From: Streptomyces sp. NBC_00239
GTDB lineage: Bacteria; Actinomycetota; Actinomycetes; Streptomycetales; Streptomycetaceae
DNA length: 64,000 nt
NCBI RefSeq assembly: GCF_036194065.1
Contig: NZ_CP108095.1
Span: forward strand, 2,108,001 to 2,172,000
Direction of reading: 5' to 3'
Below are positions 1 to 8,054 of this stretch, piece by piece. Under the pieces are notes generated by a model that ran no database searches, was not told the origin of the DNA, and saw only the letters and a program-made list of their open reading frames with translations. Position 1 is the stretch's first letter. The number at the start of each line of letters is the position of its first letter. A program made the position numbers and the translations under genes.

Positions 1-645
1 CTCCCGAACGCGCTCCTCCAGCTTGGGCAGGAGGCGAGACGTCAGGATCACATCCCCGCCGGCGTAGCTCAGGTACAACGGGTTGTTGATGTCGATCTTG
101 CTCCACCCGGTGTCCTTCGTCTCTCCGATCGCGTGAAACTCTCCGTAGAGTCCGGCGGCCGTGTCGGGTGCAGACGGATCCACGTAGTGGGCAGCAGCGT
201 CCTTGAGACCGTTCCCGACGCCGCCCTGGTCCCGTCGACGAGGATCGGAGAGGTGGCTGTAGATGTACGCGTCAAGCGTCTTCGGAGCGAGCATCTCCAG
301 GGAGGCGCCGGGCAAATGCCTGTCGGTCGCCAGCATGTCGAAGTTGCGGTTCTGCATGGACAGCGCCGGAAGAGTCCGCAGGGCCCACGCTGCCAGACGT
401 CGGAGGTCGTCCCCCTTCTCCACCTGAAGCACCCACGCCTGATCCGGCGTACCGAACTGCGCCGTTCGGATGCGGAAGTCCTTGCTGAACGTCGCGAGCC
501 CCGTTGTCTCCGTGTCGTACGCCACCCGTTCGCCGGCGTTGGCCCGGTCGATGATGTACCGCTGGAATGCCTGGAAGTCCTCCACTGTCTGGGGGACGTA
601 GACCGGTATCAGTTCCCCAAGCACGGGGAAGGTGGGAATGATCAT
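1..645 (-). CDS. Phage family A-type DNA polymerase, N-terminal 3'-5' exonuclease part (cut by window edge)
   Basis: Phage replicative polymerase, of which only the first 215 residues are visible; the C-terminal polymerase domain lies beyond base 1. The visible part is a DnaQ-like proofreading domain: YDTETTGL near residue 43 (ExoI Asp-x-Glu), NRNFDMLATD near residue 97 (ExoII) and YLSYAGGD near residue 195 (ExoIII). The ATG at 643-645 overlaps the TGA of the primase-helicase gene by four bases, so the two are translationally coupled parts of one replication operon. The exonuclease call is firm. That the protein continues as a polymerase is inferred from the usual phage arrangement. Confidence 0.85.
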   Translation of the reverse strand, partial: MIIPTFPVLGELIPVYVPQTVEDFQAFQRYIIDRANAGERVAYDTETTGLATFSKDFRIRTAQFGTPDQAWVLQVEKGDDLRRLAAWALRTLPALSMQNRNFDMLATDRHLPGASLEMLAPKTLDAYIYSHLSDPRRRDQGGVGNGLKDAAAHYVDPSAPDTAAGLYGEFHAIGETKDTGWSKIDINNPLYLSYAGGDVILTSRLLPKLEERVRE

Positions 646-3113
646 GCTGCGTCCTCCTTCGCCTGTCCGAAAATGTCCACGGGCCCGTGCGTCGGCTCGT
701 CGTCGACGTCTTCCGCAATTCGCCCGGCGGCTTCTCGCTCTGCATCCGTCATGAGGCGGATCCCGTCAAAGCCCCACCGACCGCCGGCGCCCGCACGCCG
801 CTTCGTGAAGCCGCGGGACTCCAGCTCGACGCCGAGTGCCCAGCCGCTGAGCACTTCCTTCCTGGAAAGCCCCGCGTCCTCCGTCCACTCCGCGTAGGCA
901 CGTCGGACGGCCATCGGGGCGACGCGGGCGCCGTCCTCCTGGACCAGGCGAGCCGCAATGAACTCTGCGAGCCTGTCCTCCGATTCGCGGTAATCCTGCG
1001 TAGCCCCGGCGACGGAGGAAGGCTCCTGGAGCCCGTGCTCGTACCACTCCATCGAGCCGCGGACGGCCCACGCGAGGATGCCCTCCGCCTCCGACCGCAG
1101 CTTGGCGGGAAGGCTGGTGTCCGCCGTCGAACCACGTCGGAACGTTGCCTCAAACGGGATCAATTTCACGCGGCGCCAAATTCCGGTGTCCTGCGACAGA
1201 ATCGCCGGCTTGTAGTTGCCGGCCACCATGAGAAGGAAGCTAGGGACGTACGTGAACGGATTGCTGTGGAGGAAACGGCACGTCACCGGGTCACCGCCCG
1301 TCAGCTGCTTGACCAGCGCTTCCGCCAGACGCGAGTACTTTTCTGTCTCGCTCGCCGTCACGAGCCGGGCTCCGCGGAGGGAGGCGAGTTCGGGAGAGGC
1401 CTGCCCGACGGATGTGCGCTGCTCGAACGTTGAGAACTCCGTCGACTTCGTGATCCCGCGGAGCGCGTGGATCAGCGCGTCGAGCAACGCCGACTTCCCG
1501 TTGCTCCCCTGCCCATGCATGAACACGAAGCACTGTTCAGCCGTGCTCCCGGTGATCCCGTATCCGACGAGGCGCCGCATATACCCGGGCATCTCCGGGT
1601 GCTGCGGGAACACCTCGTCGAGGAACGTCAACCACCTCTCCGCCGGAGCCGCAGGGTCGTACGCCACGTCAAGGCGGCGCGTGATCATGTCCTCGGGCCG
1701 GTGCGGGTGGAGTGCGCCCGTGCGGAGGTTGATCGTGCCGTTGGCGACGGACAGCAGTTCCTCATGGGCGTCAAACTCGTCGGCGCGGGCGGGTACTCCG
1801 GGGACGCTCGGAAGCTCCTTGATTGCCGCGTCGATGCTGCGGTTCGTCAGGGCCTTCAGCGCCAGGCGCCGGTTCGTGTCGTCGCCCGTGGCGATCAGCT
1901 CCGCGCCCATAAGGTGAAGGGAGCGGCGGACCTGCGCTTGCCCGGGAACCCAGATCGTTCCGTCCCAGACGAGGAACCCGAGCCCGGTTGCGTACCGTAC
2001 TCCCCCGCCGTCGCGTGCCATGAAGTCCCTGAGGCGGACCGCAATGCCGACGTCGGTCGCGTCGAACATCTGGCGGGCGGACGGCTCCATCGTAGCGATG
2101 GCGTCGGACGCGGCCGGGCGGGGTGACTGCGCAGGTTCCTTTGCCTCCAGCTCGACGACAGCAGCCGCGCGAACAGCAGCGTGCAGCTCCGCGGGGAAGG
2201 TGGTCGGCGTCCGCTCCCGCCAGGCGGTGAGATCCTCTTCCGGCACGGGGAAGGCCAGCCGACGAACGGTCTGGCCGTCCGCCGTCAGCGCTGCCACCAG
2301 CGCGCGCGTTCCACGCTCGCCGGCGGTGTCCGGATCGAAGGCGATAACCACGTCACGGCCACGGAGGCCAACGACGAGTTCGGCAAGCAACGCCGCGTTG
2401 TTGGCCATGGCGGCGCCGCGGATGATCAGTGCGTCGTAGCCGACGCCGACCGAGGTAAGCCCGTCGCCAGGGCCCTCCGTGATGAGGATCGTGTCGTAGC
2501 CCGTGCCAGCGTGGAGGATGCCGTACTTCGACCAGACCTTCCCCGGCACGTTCGTCAGACTCATCCACCGTGCCGGGCAGCGTCCGGAAAGGTCGCGCCC
2601 CTGAAGTCCGCGAGCCACGCCGTCGAATCCGTAGAGCGGGACGGTCAGCCGAGGGTAACGAGTGAAGCCGCGGGAGAGCCACGGCTGAGGGCGCTCACCT
2701 TCGGCCGCGTATCCGACGCCAAGATCCTCCGCCGCCTCCGGCGACAGCCCGAACCGGTCCATCAGGTAGTCGGTTGCGCGGCGCGACTCCATGAGGGCAC
2801 CAGACGTGGCGTCGACGAACATCCGCAGCGCCGCCGTCTCAGCAATGCCCACGGACTCCGGGACAGCCGCAGACACGGTGCGCTCGCCGGACGTCTGGAC
2901 ATCGAAAAGGGCGGAGGCCGGCAGTCCAAGCGCCTCCAGGATCTTCGGCTTCTCGCAGCCGGCACGGCAGACCACAAGCAGCGTGCCGTCGTCCTTCAGC
3001 GTCAGCTTCAGCGACGGAGTCCGGCGGTCCCGGTGCACAGGGCAGAACGCAAGGTGGCCGTCGTGGTCGTCTTGGACGCCGTCGAGCCGGGACAGGATGT
3101 CCGTCAGTCGCAC
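642..3113 (-). CDS. Primase-helicase, phage/plasmid P4 type
   Basis: Protein of 823 residues that should make primers and unwind DNA at the phage fork. A CHC2-like zinc finger (C24, H27, C49, C53) is followed by a TOPRIM domain (ITEGPGD near 211-217, then AFDPD near 258-262) and a C-terminal SF3/D5 helicase domain with Walker A GQGSNGKS at 534-541 and a following acidic stretch near ASETEK (588-592). The start is GTG at 3113 with GGGGAG just upstream. The order zinc finger, TOPRIM, D5 helicase is that of P4-type primases. The gene is followed by the polymerase gene, to which it is coupled. Confidence 0.9.
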   Translation of the reverse strand: MRLTDILSRLDGVQDDHDGHLAFCPVHRDRRTPSLKLTLKDDGTLLVVCRAGCEKPKILEALGLPASALFDVQTSGERTVSAAVPESVGIAETAALRMFVDATSGALMESRRATDYLMDRFGLSPEAAEDLGVGYAAEGERPQPWLSRGFTRYPRLTVPLYGFDGVARGLQGRDLSGRCPARWMSLTNVPGKVWSKYGILHAGTGYDTILITEGPGDGLTSVGVGYDALIIRGAAMANNAALLAELVVGLRGRDVVIAFDPDTAGERGTRALVAALTADGQTVRRLAFPVPEEDLTAWRERTPTTFPAELHAAVRAAAVVELEAKEPAQSPRPAASDAIATMEPSARQMFDATDVGIAVRLRDFMARDGGGVRYATGLGFLVWDGTIWVPGQAQVRRSLHLMGAELIATGDDTNRRLALKALTNRSIDAAIKELPSVPGVPARADEFDAHEELLSVANGTINLRTGALHPHRPEDMITRRLDVAYDPAAPAERWLTFLDEVFPQHPEMPGYMRRLVGYGITGSTAEQCFVFMHGQGSNGKSALLDALIHALRGITKSTEFSTFEQRTSVGQASPELASLRGARLVTASETEKYSRLAEALVKQLTGGDPVTCRFLHSNPFTYVPSFLLMVAGNYKPAILSQDTGIWRRVKLIPFEATFRRGSTADTSLPAKLRSEAEGILAWAVRGSMEWYEHGLQEPSSVAGATQDYRESEDRLAEFIAARLVQEDGARVAPMAVRRAYAEWTEDAGLSRKEVLSGWALGVELESRGFTKRRAGAGGRWGFDGIRLMTDAEREAAGRIAEDVDDEPTHGPVDIFGQAKEDAA

Positions 3114-3143
3114 GCTGTCTCCCCTCTTGATTTGTGTATGCAG

Positions 3144-3167
3144 AGGGGCGCCCCGGAGGACGCCCCT
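3144..3167 (-). terminator. Hairpin between the 68-residue ORF and the primase-helicase
   Basis: Seven-base perfect stem (AGGGGCG/CGCCCCT) with a ten-base loop in the 75-base gap between two minus-strand genes. There is no T-tract, as is common for Streptomyces terminators, so it may attenuate rather than end transcription. Confidence 0.5.
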
Positions 3168-3188
3168 TGCGTGGTGTTCGGTTGTGGA

Positions 3189-3395
3189 TCAGTCTTCGTC
3201 TGGGACATCCTCGTAAGTCACTGACGTGACGTCGACGCCGTACGCCATGTAGTTCCACGCATGCTTGTCGCCCCGGGTGAGACAGTGAGCAGCCCATCCG
3301 GCGGCCTCGTCGTCGGTCAGGGGCCCGCCCTCGTACTCACCGCCGTCCGCCTTGACGACGAGCGAGGCAGTGAAGGTGATGACGGCCTGTCTCAC
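3189..3395 (-). CDS. Hypothetical protein, 68 aa
   Basis: Unrecognised small early protein (68 residues), acidic at the C-terminus (ending EDVPDED). An upstream in-frame codon exists, but the GTG at 3395 is preferred because it overlaps the TGA of the upstream nuclease gene (GTGA) and has GGGAGG six bases upstream. It is the last gene before the hairpin at 3144-3167. Confidence 0.65.
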   Translation of the reverse strand: MRQAVITFTASLVVKADGGEYEGGPLTDDEAAGWAAHCLTRGDKHAWNYMAYGVDVTSVTYEDVPDED

Positions 3396-3799
3396 GCTGC
3401 CTCCCGATGCTGCCTGTCGATCAACGTCCACGCCGCAGGTGCCACGCCACGAAGCGCGAACTCCATCTCCCGCAGCCGATTCAGCAGCCGCACGTCTGTC
3501 GCCAGGTCCCGCACGACGTAGGCGTCAGCCGCACCCTTCATCCGCCGCTTGACCACCGCGCATCCGAAGGGCTGGCCGGCGTTGATCGCTTCCCGGTTCG
3601 CCTGCGCGATGTAGTCGGAGAGGGTGATCGACTTCTCGGCCTTCGCCTCCAGGGCGTGGAGGTAGTAGCCGTCGATATCGCCGATGTCGAGCCGGCCCAT
3701 CTGGACGTTCCGGTGGGTGGCCGGATTGTGGTGCTCGCGGAGGTAGGCGACGACGAGGGATTCGAAGGCGGTGCCCTTGGCCTTTGACGGATTACTCAT
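3392..3799 (-). CDS. RecU/Hjc-like Holliday junction resolvase family nuclease
   Basis: Protein of 135 residues with the spaced signature of PD-(D/E)XK junction resolvases: KGTAFE (E13), GDIDG (D41) and EAK (E51, K53), close to the N-terminus as in RecU, Hjc and related phage enzymes. It would resolve recombination intermediates or branched DNA before packaging. The start is ATG 3799, which overlaps the TGA of the preceding gene (ATGA); the longer in-frame extension upstream looks non-coding. Catalytic residues appear intact. Exact substrate (Holliday junction or other branched DNA) is inferred. Confidence 0.7.
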   Translation of the reverse strand: MSNPSKAKGTAFESLVVAYLREHHNPATHRNVQMGRLDIGDIDGYYLHALEAKAEKSITLSDYIAQANREAINAGQPFGCAVVKRRMKGAADAYVVRDLATDVRLLNRLREMEFALRGVAPAAWTLIDRQHREAA

Positions 3800-4104
3800 C
3801 CTCGGCATCCTTCGCCCACGTACCGGACGCGGAACGTCCCCAGGCGATCCGAGAGAACGGTGCGCGCCTCCATGCCGTGGCCGATCGGCGTCCAATCACC
3901 GCCAGGAGCGACGATGGCGCCGACCGTCATGTCTACCGAGCGCTCCCGCGCGGCAAACTCATCGGCCACCTGACGCCGAACTTCCGCCTCCAGCTCTGCG
4001 ACCATGCCCGCCTGTCGGTAGGCCTTATCGCCGTACCAGCGCTCGAAGACCTCCCACACGGCCAGCGTGATCTCGTGGTCCTCGCCGTCGAGGGTCATCG
4101 TCAT
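3796..4104 (-). CDS. Hypothetical protein, 102 aa
   Basis: Unrecognised early protein with an acidic N-terminus and a helix-rich middle (residues about 14-55: EVFERWYGDKAYRQAG and onward), ending in a basic stretch. The ATG at 4104 overlaps the stop of the gene before it and its own stop overlaps the next start, so it belongs to the coupled early operon. No catalytic motif seen. Confidence 0.65.
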   Translation of the reverse strand: MTMTLDGEDHEITLAVWEVFERWYGDKAYRQAGMVAELEAEVRRQVADEFAARERSVDMTVGAIVAPGGDWTPIGHGMEARTVLSDRLGTFRVRYVGEGCRG

Positions 4105-4280
4105 GCGTCCGCCTCCAGTTGATCGAACGCCCGGTTCATCATCTGTCGCGCCTTGCTGAACGTCGGCATGAGCCCGTAGGTCTCGACGTCGTCCAGCTCC
4201 TCCAGCAGCCGCGCGGCCTCGTCGGTGGTGAGCTGGAGAGCTACGCTGTGGACCTTGGTGGTGCGGTAGTACGTCCTCAC
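4101..4280 (-). CDS. Small hypothetical protein, 59 aa
   Basis: A 59-residue protein beginning VRTYYRTTKVHSVALQL and rich in predicted helix (EEAARLLEELDD-type segments). The GTG at 4280 overlaps the TGA of the upstream gene (GTGA) and the TGA at 4101 overlaps the next ATG. This exact coupling at both ends is the main evidence. No family recognised. Confidence 0.65.
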   Translation of the reverse strand: MRTYYRTTKVHSVALQLTTDEAARLLEELDDVETYGLMPTFSKARQMMNRAFDQLEADA

Positions 4281-4513
4281 TCCGCCTCCCCAACGTGCGG
4301 GGGAACCGAGCCGTCGGCCTTCCGGAGAACCAGCGCGTTGGAGCCGACCTCACTGCGCCGCTGCGCGCCATTCCAGTTCGATCGGGTGACCTTCATCATC
4401 GCCCTGCCCGAAGGGGCGAAGTAGACAATGCCCAGCTTGAAGAGGCCGGTCGACGAGGCCGCAGACAGGACGTAGTCGCCCTCCCCGACTTCAACGCCGA
4501 ATGAGTCCTTCAC
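4277..4513 (-). CDS. Hypothetical SH3-like small protein, 78 aa
   Basis: A 78-residue protein starting at GTG 4513 (GTGA overlap with the upstream stop, GGAGGG seven bases before). The N-terminal part (FGVEVGEGDYVLSAAS) reads like the short beta-barrel proteins common in actinophage early operons, which resemble KOW/SH3 folds. The fold is a guess from sequence pattern. Function unknown. Confidence 0.6.
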   Translation of the reverse strand: MKDSFGVEVGEGDYVLSAASSTGLFKLGIVYFAPSGRAMMKVTRSNWNGAQRRSEVGSNALVLRKADGSVPPHVGEAE

Positions 4514-4773
4514 GCTTCCACCCTCCAAGGCAGCTCAGCCATCGGCGTCCCCGACTCCACGCGGTACAGCAGCGTCCAACCGTCGGGCGTGTACTCGTAG
4601 ATCTCTCCGCCCCGCGCGCCGCGGAACCCCTGGTACCCCACGGCAAGCTTCGCCAGGCCCAAGCCCGCGTGGTACTTCACCTCCGGGCGCCGTCCGGGGA
4701 CGATGGAGGCGTACGGCTCGGACTTCAGCTTGGCCCGATAGCGGGCGCACTGAGCTTCCATGTCAGGCGACAT
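4510..4773 (-). CDS. Hypothetical protein, 87 aa
   Basis: An 87-residue early protein starting at ATG 4773, which shares its G with the upstream TGA (TGATG). A basic N-terminal half is followed by a beta-rich C-terminus (GGEIYEYTPDGWTLLYRVES). It ends in a GTGA overlap with the next gene. Not recognised. Confidence 0.6.
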   Translation of the reverse strand: MSPDMEAQCARYRAKLKSEPYASIVPGRRPEVKYHAGLGLAKLAVGYQGFRGARGGEIYEYTPDGWTLLYRVESGTPMAELPWRVEA

Positions 4774-5054
4774 CAGCTCACGTCCTCCCACGTCGTCGTT
4801 GCCTTCTGCACTCGCCCGCTGACGACGCTGTCCCGGAGTCGCCCCTCGTAGTGGTCCCACGTCTCCCGGGTGAGTTGCCCGCGTGCCGCGCCGATGGTGT
4901 TGTACGGGCCGTACGAGGTCTCGAACGTCTCGTCGGTGTAGCGGTAGTAGCGCTCGCCGCTCCCCGGCTCGTAGGCCGGGTTCCTCTCCTGCCGGCGAAG
5001 AACGAGGAGCACCCGAAACACGTCCTGGTTGTCGCCGACCATGCGTCGGGACAT
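4773..5054 (-). CDS. Hypothetical protein, 93 aa
   Basis: A 93-residue protein starting at ATG 5054, preceded by GGGAGGTGG, one of the strongest ribosome sites in the cluster. It has aromatic and charged residues (RYYRYTDETFETSYGPYNT) and a C-terminal helix. One-base overlaps tie it to both neighbours. No function can be given. Confidence 0.65.
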   Translation of the reverse strand: MSRRMVGDNQDVFRVLLVLRRQERNPAYEPGSGERYYRYTDETFETSYGPYNTIGAARGQLTRETWDHYEGRLRDSVVSGRVQKATTTWEDVS

Positions 5055-5248
5055 CAGACCACCTCCCACCCGGTCGGGCGGACCTCGACGAGGGGACCGT
5101 ATGACTCCCGCACGTCGGCTGCGCGCACGAGGATCCCGGCCGTCGGACGGTCCTCGTCGCAATCGGGGTCGACGATGCATCGCATGCTGCCTTCGTCCTT
5201 GTGGTCGTCCACCCACACGGCGCCGTCGTCGTCGCTGTAGAACGCCAT
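5054..5248 (-). CDS. Hypothetical acidic protein, 64 aa
   Basis: A 64-residue, strongly acidic protein (MAFYSDDDGAVWVDDHKDEG). Two cysteines (MRCIVDPDCDED) do not form a recognisable zinc site. It starts at ATG 5248 in a TGATG overlap. Acidic small early proteins of phages are sometimes DNA mimics or inhibitors, but nothing here proves that. Confidence 0.6.
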   Translation of the reverse strand: MAFYSDDDGAVWVDDHKDEGSMRCIVDPDCDEDRPTAGILVRAADVRESYGPLVEVRPTGWEVV

Positions 5249-5445
5249 CAGAGCATCCCCTCTCGATTCATGATGTGCACGAAAGCCCCGCGCGCGAGCG
5301 CCACGCCGGCCGCATCCCAGTACTTCGGCCAGTCCTTCCGCGTCGTTGCGTCGGGCCGGATGTAGATCGAGTCGTCAGGTCCGCACGCTCGGACGTCGCC
5401 AAGCGCGGGGGCGTTGGCGAGTTCGATGACGTGAAGGGCGCCCAT
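5248..5445 (-). CDS. Hypothetical protein, 65 aa
   Basis: A 65-residue protein (MGALHVIELANAPALGDVRA at the N-terminus) with one-base overlaps at both ends. No motif recognised. Membership in the early operon is clear from the coupling. Confidence 0.6.
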   Translation of the reverse strand: MGALHVIELANAPALGDVRACGPDDSIYIRPDATTRKDWPKYWDAAGVALARGAFVHIMNREGML

Positions 5446-5696
5446 CAGTAGTCACCCGTCGGACAGTTGCACCGCGTCCAGCCCCGCTCAGTGCGCTTGG
5501 CGCACGTCGGAGCGTGCTTCAGCGTCGACACGGCGTTCTCTGCCGCGCGACTGATCATGTGGGCTGCCACGTCTTCGATGTGATCCGTGCCGTATCCAGG
5601 CAGGTCCGATGCCTCCGCAGAAAGCACCTCCAGCGCCGACCGGATCTCCTCGCGGACGATGCGGCGGACGATCTCCTCCGTTCGGTCGCCGGTCAC
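5445..5696 (-). CDS. Hypothetical Cys-containing protein, 83 aa
   Basis: An 83-residue protein that starts at GTG 5696 in a GTGA overlap. The N-terminal half is a long amphipathic helix (TEEIVRRIVREEIRSALEVL). The C-terminus has three cysteines (HAPTCAKRTERGWTRCNCPT) that could bind a metal together with a histidine. No function assigned. Confidence 0.6.
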   Translation of the reverse strand: MTGDRTEEIVRRIVREEIRSALEVLSAEASDLPGYGTDHIEDVAAHMISRAAENAVSTLKHAPTCAKRTERGWTRCNCPTGDY

Positions 5697-5896
5697 TCGC
5701 GCTCGTCCCAGTACGCGGCGAGCAGCCGTACCGGGCCCGCGATGTCGATCCGTGTGGCAACGACGTTCGTCGACGTCACACCCTCCAGGTGCGCCACGGC
5801 CTTGCGCGCCTGCGCCGTTCCGCCGGCAATCACGGTGGCGTTGACGAACTCTCCCGGACCCGCCTCGTCGATCCGCACAACCTCGTAAAGCGCCAT
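5693..5896 (-). CDS. Hypothetical protein, 67 aa
   Basis: A 67-residue protein starting at ATG 5896, with GGAGGAG placed ideally upstream; a longer in-frame start would bury this site. It is the first gene of the run 3189-5896, preceded by the hairpin at 5937-5964. Function unknown. Confidence 0.65.
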   Translation of the reverse strand: MALYEVVRIDEAGPGEFVNATVIAGGTAQARKAVAHLEGVTSTNVVATRIDIAGPVRLLAAYWDERE

Positions 5897-5936
5897 CTCT
5901 CCTCCTTCGTCGCCGGACAGGGCTTCCACGCACTCA

Positions 5937-5964
5937 GCCCCCGGGCCACATGGGCGCCGGGGGC
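5937..5964 (-). terminator. Hairpin terminator after the SH3-repeat protein gene
   Basis: Eight-base perfect stem GCCCCCGG/CCGGGGGC with a 12-base loop, directly past the stop of the gene at 5971. Confidence 0.6.
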
Positions 5965-5970
5965 GGAGGG

Positions 5971-6720
5971 TCAGACGCGAGTCAGAGGGCCGTACCTGTA
6001 CACGGCGTCTCTCAGGGTCGTGCTGTGCTCATCGACGGCGCCAGAAGCGTCACGATCAAAGCAGCTATACATGCCGCGCACCGTGTCACCGACGCGCACA
6101 AAGGACCAGTAGTCGCCGTCCGCGTCGCGGTACCTGGCCGTCAGGTCGTAGGTCACGCCGTTGTACTCGTAGGTGTCGGCCTGCGGCTCGTCGACGGGCT
6201 CGACCTCCGCGCAGTACCACTCACCGTTTCGGGAGCCGTGGCCTGCGCTGCCGAATCGCACCAGATACCGAGGAGTCCCGGCCGCGCCTGTGGTGGATTC
6301 CACTGTGCCGACGAGCCCGACGAACTCACCCGTGCGCAAGCACGGATCGTCCTTCACCACACGCACCCGGTCGCCGACCTTGACGGTCTCCGTCGCGTGC
6401 TCGACGAGGGTGAGCAGCACACCGGCGCTGCTGAACACCTTGCCGTCTTCCGCCTTAACCGCGTACCACTCGCTGTGCCCCATGAAAGGTCCGGCTTCGA
6501 CGGTGTACTCCGTGCTGTCATCCCTCACTCGGTCGCCATTGCTGAAGGCAGCCGGCGTCAGCTCCGACGCCTTCGCCACCAGCGTCCGCCCCTCGTCCGG
6601 CCCGTCCGACATCAGCACCACGTACGCCGTCGTGCGCAGACCCGTCGACTCGTAAGCCCCCTGATCCACCACACCTCGGGCTCCGGCGAATCGCACCTCG
6701 TCGCCAACCTTGAAAGCCAC
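5971..6720 (-). CDS. phiSA1p31-like repeat protein with SH3/KOW-like modules
   Basis: A 249-residue protein made of at least three repeats of a short beta module: FKVGDEVRFAGARGVVD (3-19), FSNGDRVRDDSTEYTVE (about 59-75) and VKVGDRVRVVKDD (about 113-125). These resemble KOW/SH3 barrels. The C-terminal part (YEYNGVTYDLTARYRDADGD) matches my memory of phiSA1p31-related proteins of Streptomyces and its phages. Role unknown; such barrels often bind nucleic acid or ribosomal proteins. GTG start at 6720 overlaps the upstream TAG by one base. Confidence 0.65.
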   Translation of the reverse strand: MAFKVGDEVRFAGARGVVDQGAYESTGLRTTAYVVLMSDGPDEGRTLVAKASELTPAAFSNGDRVRDDSTEYTVEAGPFMGHSEWYAVKAEDGKVFSSAGVLLTLVEHATETVKVGDRVRVVKDDPCLRTGEFVGLVGTVESTTGAAGTPRYLVRFGSAGHGSRNGEWYCAEVEPVDEPQADTYEYNGVTYDLTARYRDADGDYWSFVRVGDTVRGMYSCFDRDASGAVDEHSTTLRDAVYRYGPLTRV

Positions 6721-6989
6721 TACTTCTCCTCCGCCTCGCCGATGACGACTACGTGCTCCGCGCTGACGGTCTGCACCGCAAGCGTCTTACGTGCAATGAA
6801 CCCGCTGTCCCGCCCCGTCGGCCGGACCCGCAGCATGGGGACGACGCGGCCGGTCGACTTGTTGCTGTGCAGCTCCAGGACGACGCCCTCGGAGTTCCTG
6901 ACCACGTTCCCCTGCCGCGTGGGGTACGCGATGACGGCACCGACGTGGATCTCCGCGCCGGTGAAGTCTGTGAGTCGTGCTTTACCCAT
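6720..6989 (-). CDS. Hypothetical SH3-like protein, 89 aa
   Basis: An 89-residue, beta-rich protein (GAVIAYPTRQGNVVRN and VVLELHSNKSTG) similar in style to the repeat protein encoded next to it. Its ATG at 6989 overlaps the end of the methyltransferase C-terminal frame by eight bases. GAGGAGAG lies upstream within that gene. No function recognised. Confidence 0.6.
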   Translation of the reverse strand: MGKARLTDFTGAEIHVGAVIAYPTRQGNVVRNSEGVVLELHSNKSTGRVVPMLRVRPTGRDSGFIARKTLAVQTVSAEHVVVIGEAEEK

Positions 6990-7788
6990 GCTGCGTGCTC
7001 TCCTCCGTGAGTGCTTTGTGCAACTGGTCCCGCAGGAAGCCGAAGGCGTGATGCGCTTGCTGCGGACAAACCCCGTTGCCGATACGGCCGATCTGCTCTT
7101 CCCGCGTCAGCCCGGGGACGTCAGTCACCCACCCGTCAGGAAGTCCCATCATCCACTCGGCGAACTTTGGGGCGAGTTTCAAGCCGCCCCGAGGACCGCG
7201 CATCAGCGGCACGGGCGCCTGGCGGCCCATGAAGATTTCCCACCGGTAGACACAGGCAGCGAAGGGTCCCCACCAGTCGGCCGGCGAGTGCGGGCCGTTG
7301 TCGGCAACCTCGTCCGGGTCGACGTTCAGGAGGAAGCACACCTCGTCCTCCAGCGTCGGACCGTGTCCACCTGCCTTGCGCTTGTCTGGGTGCTGCGCCG
7401 ATCCGTTGCTTGCCAAGTTGGCCGTCGGCGTCTTGAAAAGCTTCTCCGCCCGGTCCCGGGGGAAGAGGCGGGCAAGCGCCGTCACAAGGTCGTCGCCTCC
7501 GGCGCCCTCCCGGTCTCGCTTGGCGAAGTCCGGCCCGCGGGTGGCATCAGCTACCGTCGGGGTCGGAAGGTGTGGCGTAAGCGAACCACCTGTCCCGATG
7601 GTGCGGAGCCCCGATGTCGGAAGCTCGTAGAGAGATCCACGAAGCGCTGTACCCGATCTCGTGAAGCGAACGGAGCACTGCGGCTTGTCCCCGATTTCGG
7701 AGTGCTCCCACGTTCTCCAGGAAGACGTGTCGGGGTCGAAGAACCCGTATCCCGTCCGCGATGTTGAACCAGATACCGGAGCGCTCAC
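6982..7788 (-). CDS. C5-methyltransferase, C-terminal half (motifs IX-X) in an overlapping frame
   Basis: A 268-residue frame that overlaps the 3' third of the N-terminal methyltransferase frame, offset by one base. Its C-terminus carries AEWMMGLPDGWVTD (motif IX region) and GNGVCPQQA (motif X), which the upstream frame lacks. The segment TPTVADATRG directly continues the sense of the upstream frame at about base 7560. It may be made as the second half of one enzyme by a +1 shift, as a separate subunit from GTG 7788 (GAGAGGGG upstream), or be the result of a frameshift mutation. Target sequence cannot be read. Confidence 0.6.
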   Translation of the reverse strand: MSAPVSGSTSRTGYGFFDPDTSSWRTWEHSEIGDKPQCSVRFTRSGTALRGSLYELPTSGLRTIGTGGSLTPHLPTPTVADATRGPDFAKRDREGAGGDDLVTALARLFPRDRAEKLFKTPTANLASNGSAQHPDKRKAGGHGPTLEDEVCFLLNVDPDEVADNGPHSPADWWGPFAACVYRWEIFMGRQAPVPLMRGPRGGLKLAPKFAEWMMGLPDGWVTDVPGLTREEQIGRIGNGVCPQQAHHAFGFLRDQLHKALTEESTQHG

Positions 7789-8050
7789 CCTTGATCCCCT
7801 CTCGGCGTCCTGCGTTGCTGATGTCCTGGCAGGGGAATCCCGCCGTGATGGTGTCGATTCCCTCGCCCATCAGGGCGCCCCAGTTCTGCGTGCGAACGTC
7901 TCCAATGTTCGGAGCGTCAGGGAATCGGTGTGCCATGACTCGACAGGCTGCTCCGTGTACCTCAGCTACTACGGTGACCTTGTCACCCGTCAGCGCCTCT
8001 ACTGCCCGTCCCAGACCGCCATATCCGGCGCAGAGTTCGAGGATCGGCAT
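7547..8050 (-). CDS. DNA cytosine-5 methyltransferase, N-terminal half (motifs I-VIII)
   Basis: A 167-residue protein with the catalytic core of a C5-methyltransferase: LCAGYGGLG (SAM-binding motif I, residues 6-14), GFPCQD with catalytic C74 (motif IV), LENVGAL (motif VI, 111-117) and HHRDRWFA (motif VIII, 150-157). It then stops seven codons after motif VIII, so the target-recognition region and motifs IX-X are missing from this frame but present in the overlapping frame at 6982-7788. Phage use would be to protect DNA from host restriction. Alone, this half should be inactive. Confidence 0.8.
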   Translation of the reverse strand: MPILELCAGYGGLGRAVEALTGDKVTVVAEVHGAACRVMAHRFPDAPNIGDVRTQNWGALMGEGIDTITAGFPCQDISNAGRREGIKGERSGIWFNIADGIRVLRPRHVFLENVGALRNRGQAAVLRSLHEIGYSASWISLRASDIGAPHHRDRWFAYATPSDPDGS

Positions 8051-8054
8051 CGCG

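Noticed and set aside
7002..7012. CTCCGTGAGT half-site as operator
   Set aside because: It is a single half-site coinciding with the ribosome-binding sequence of the next gene; the same holds for 9137.
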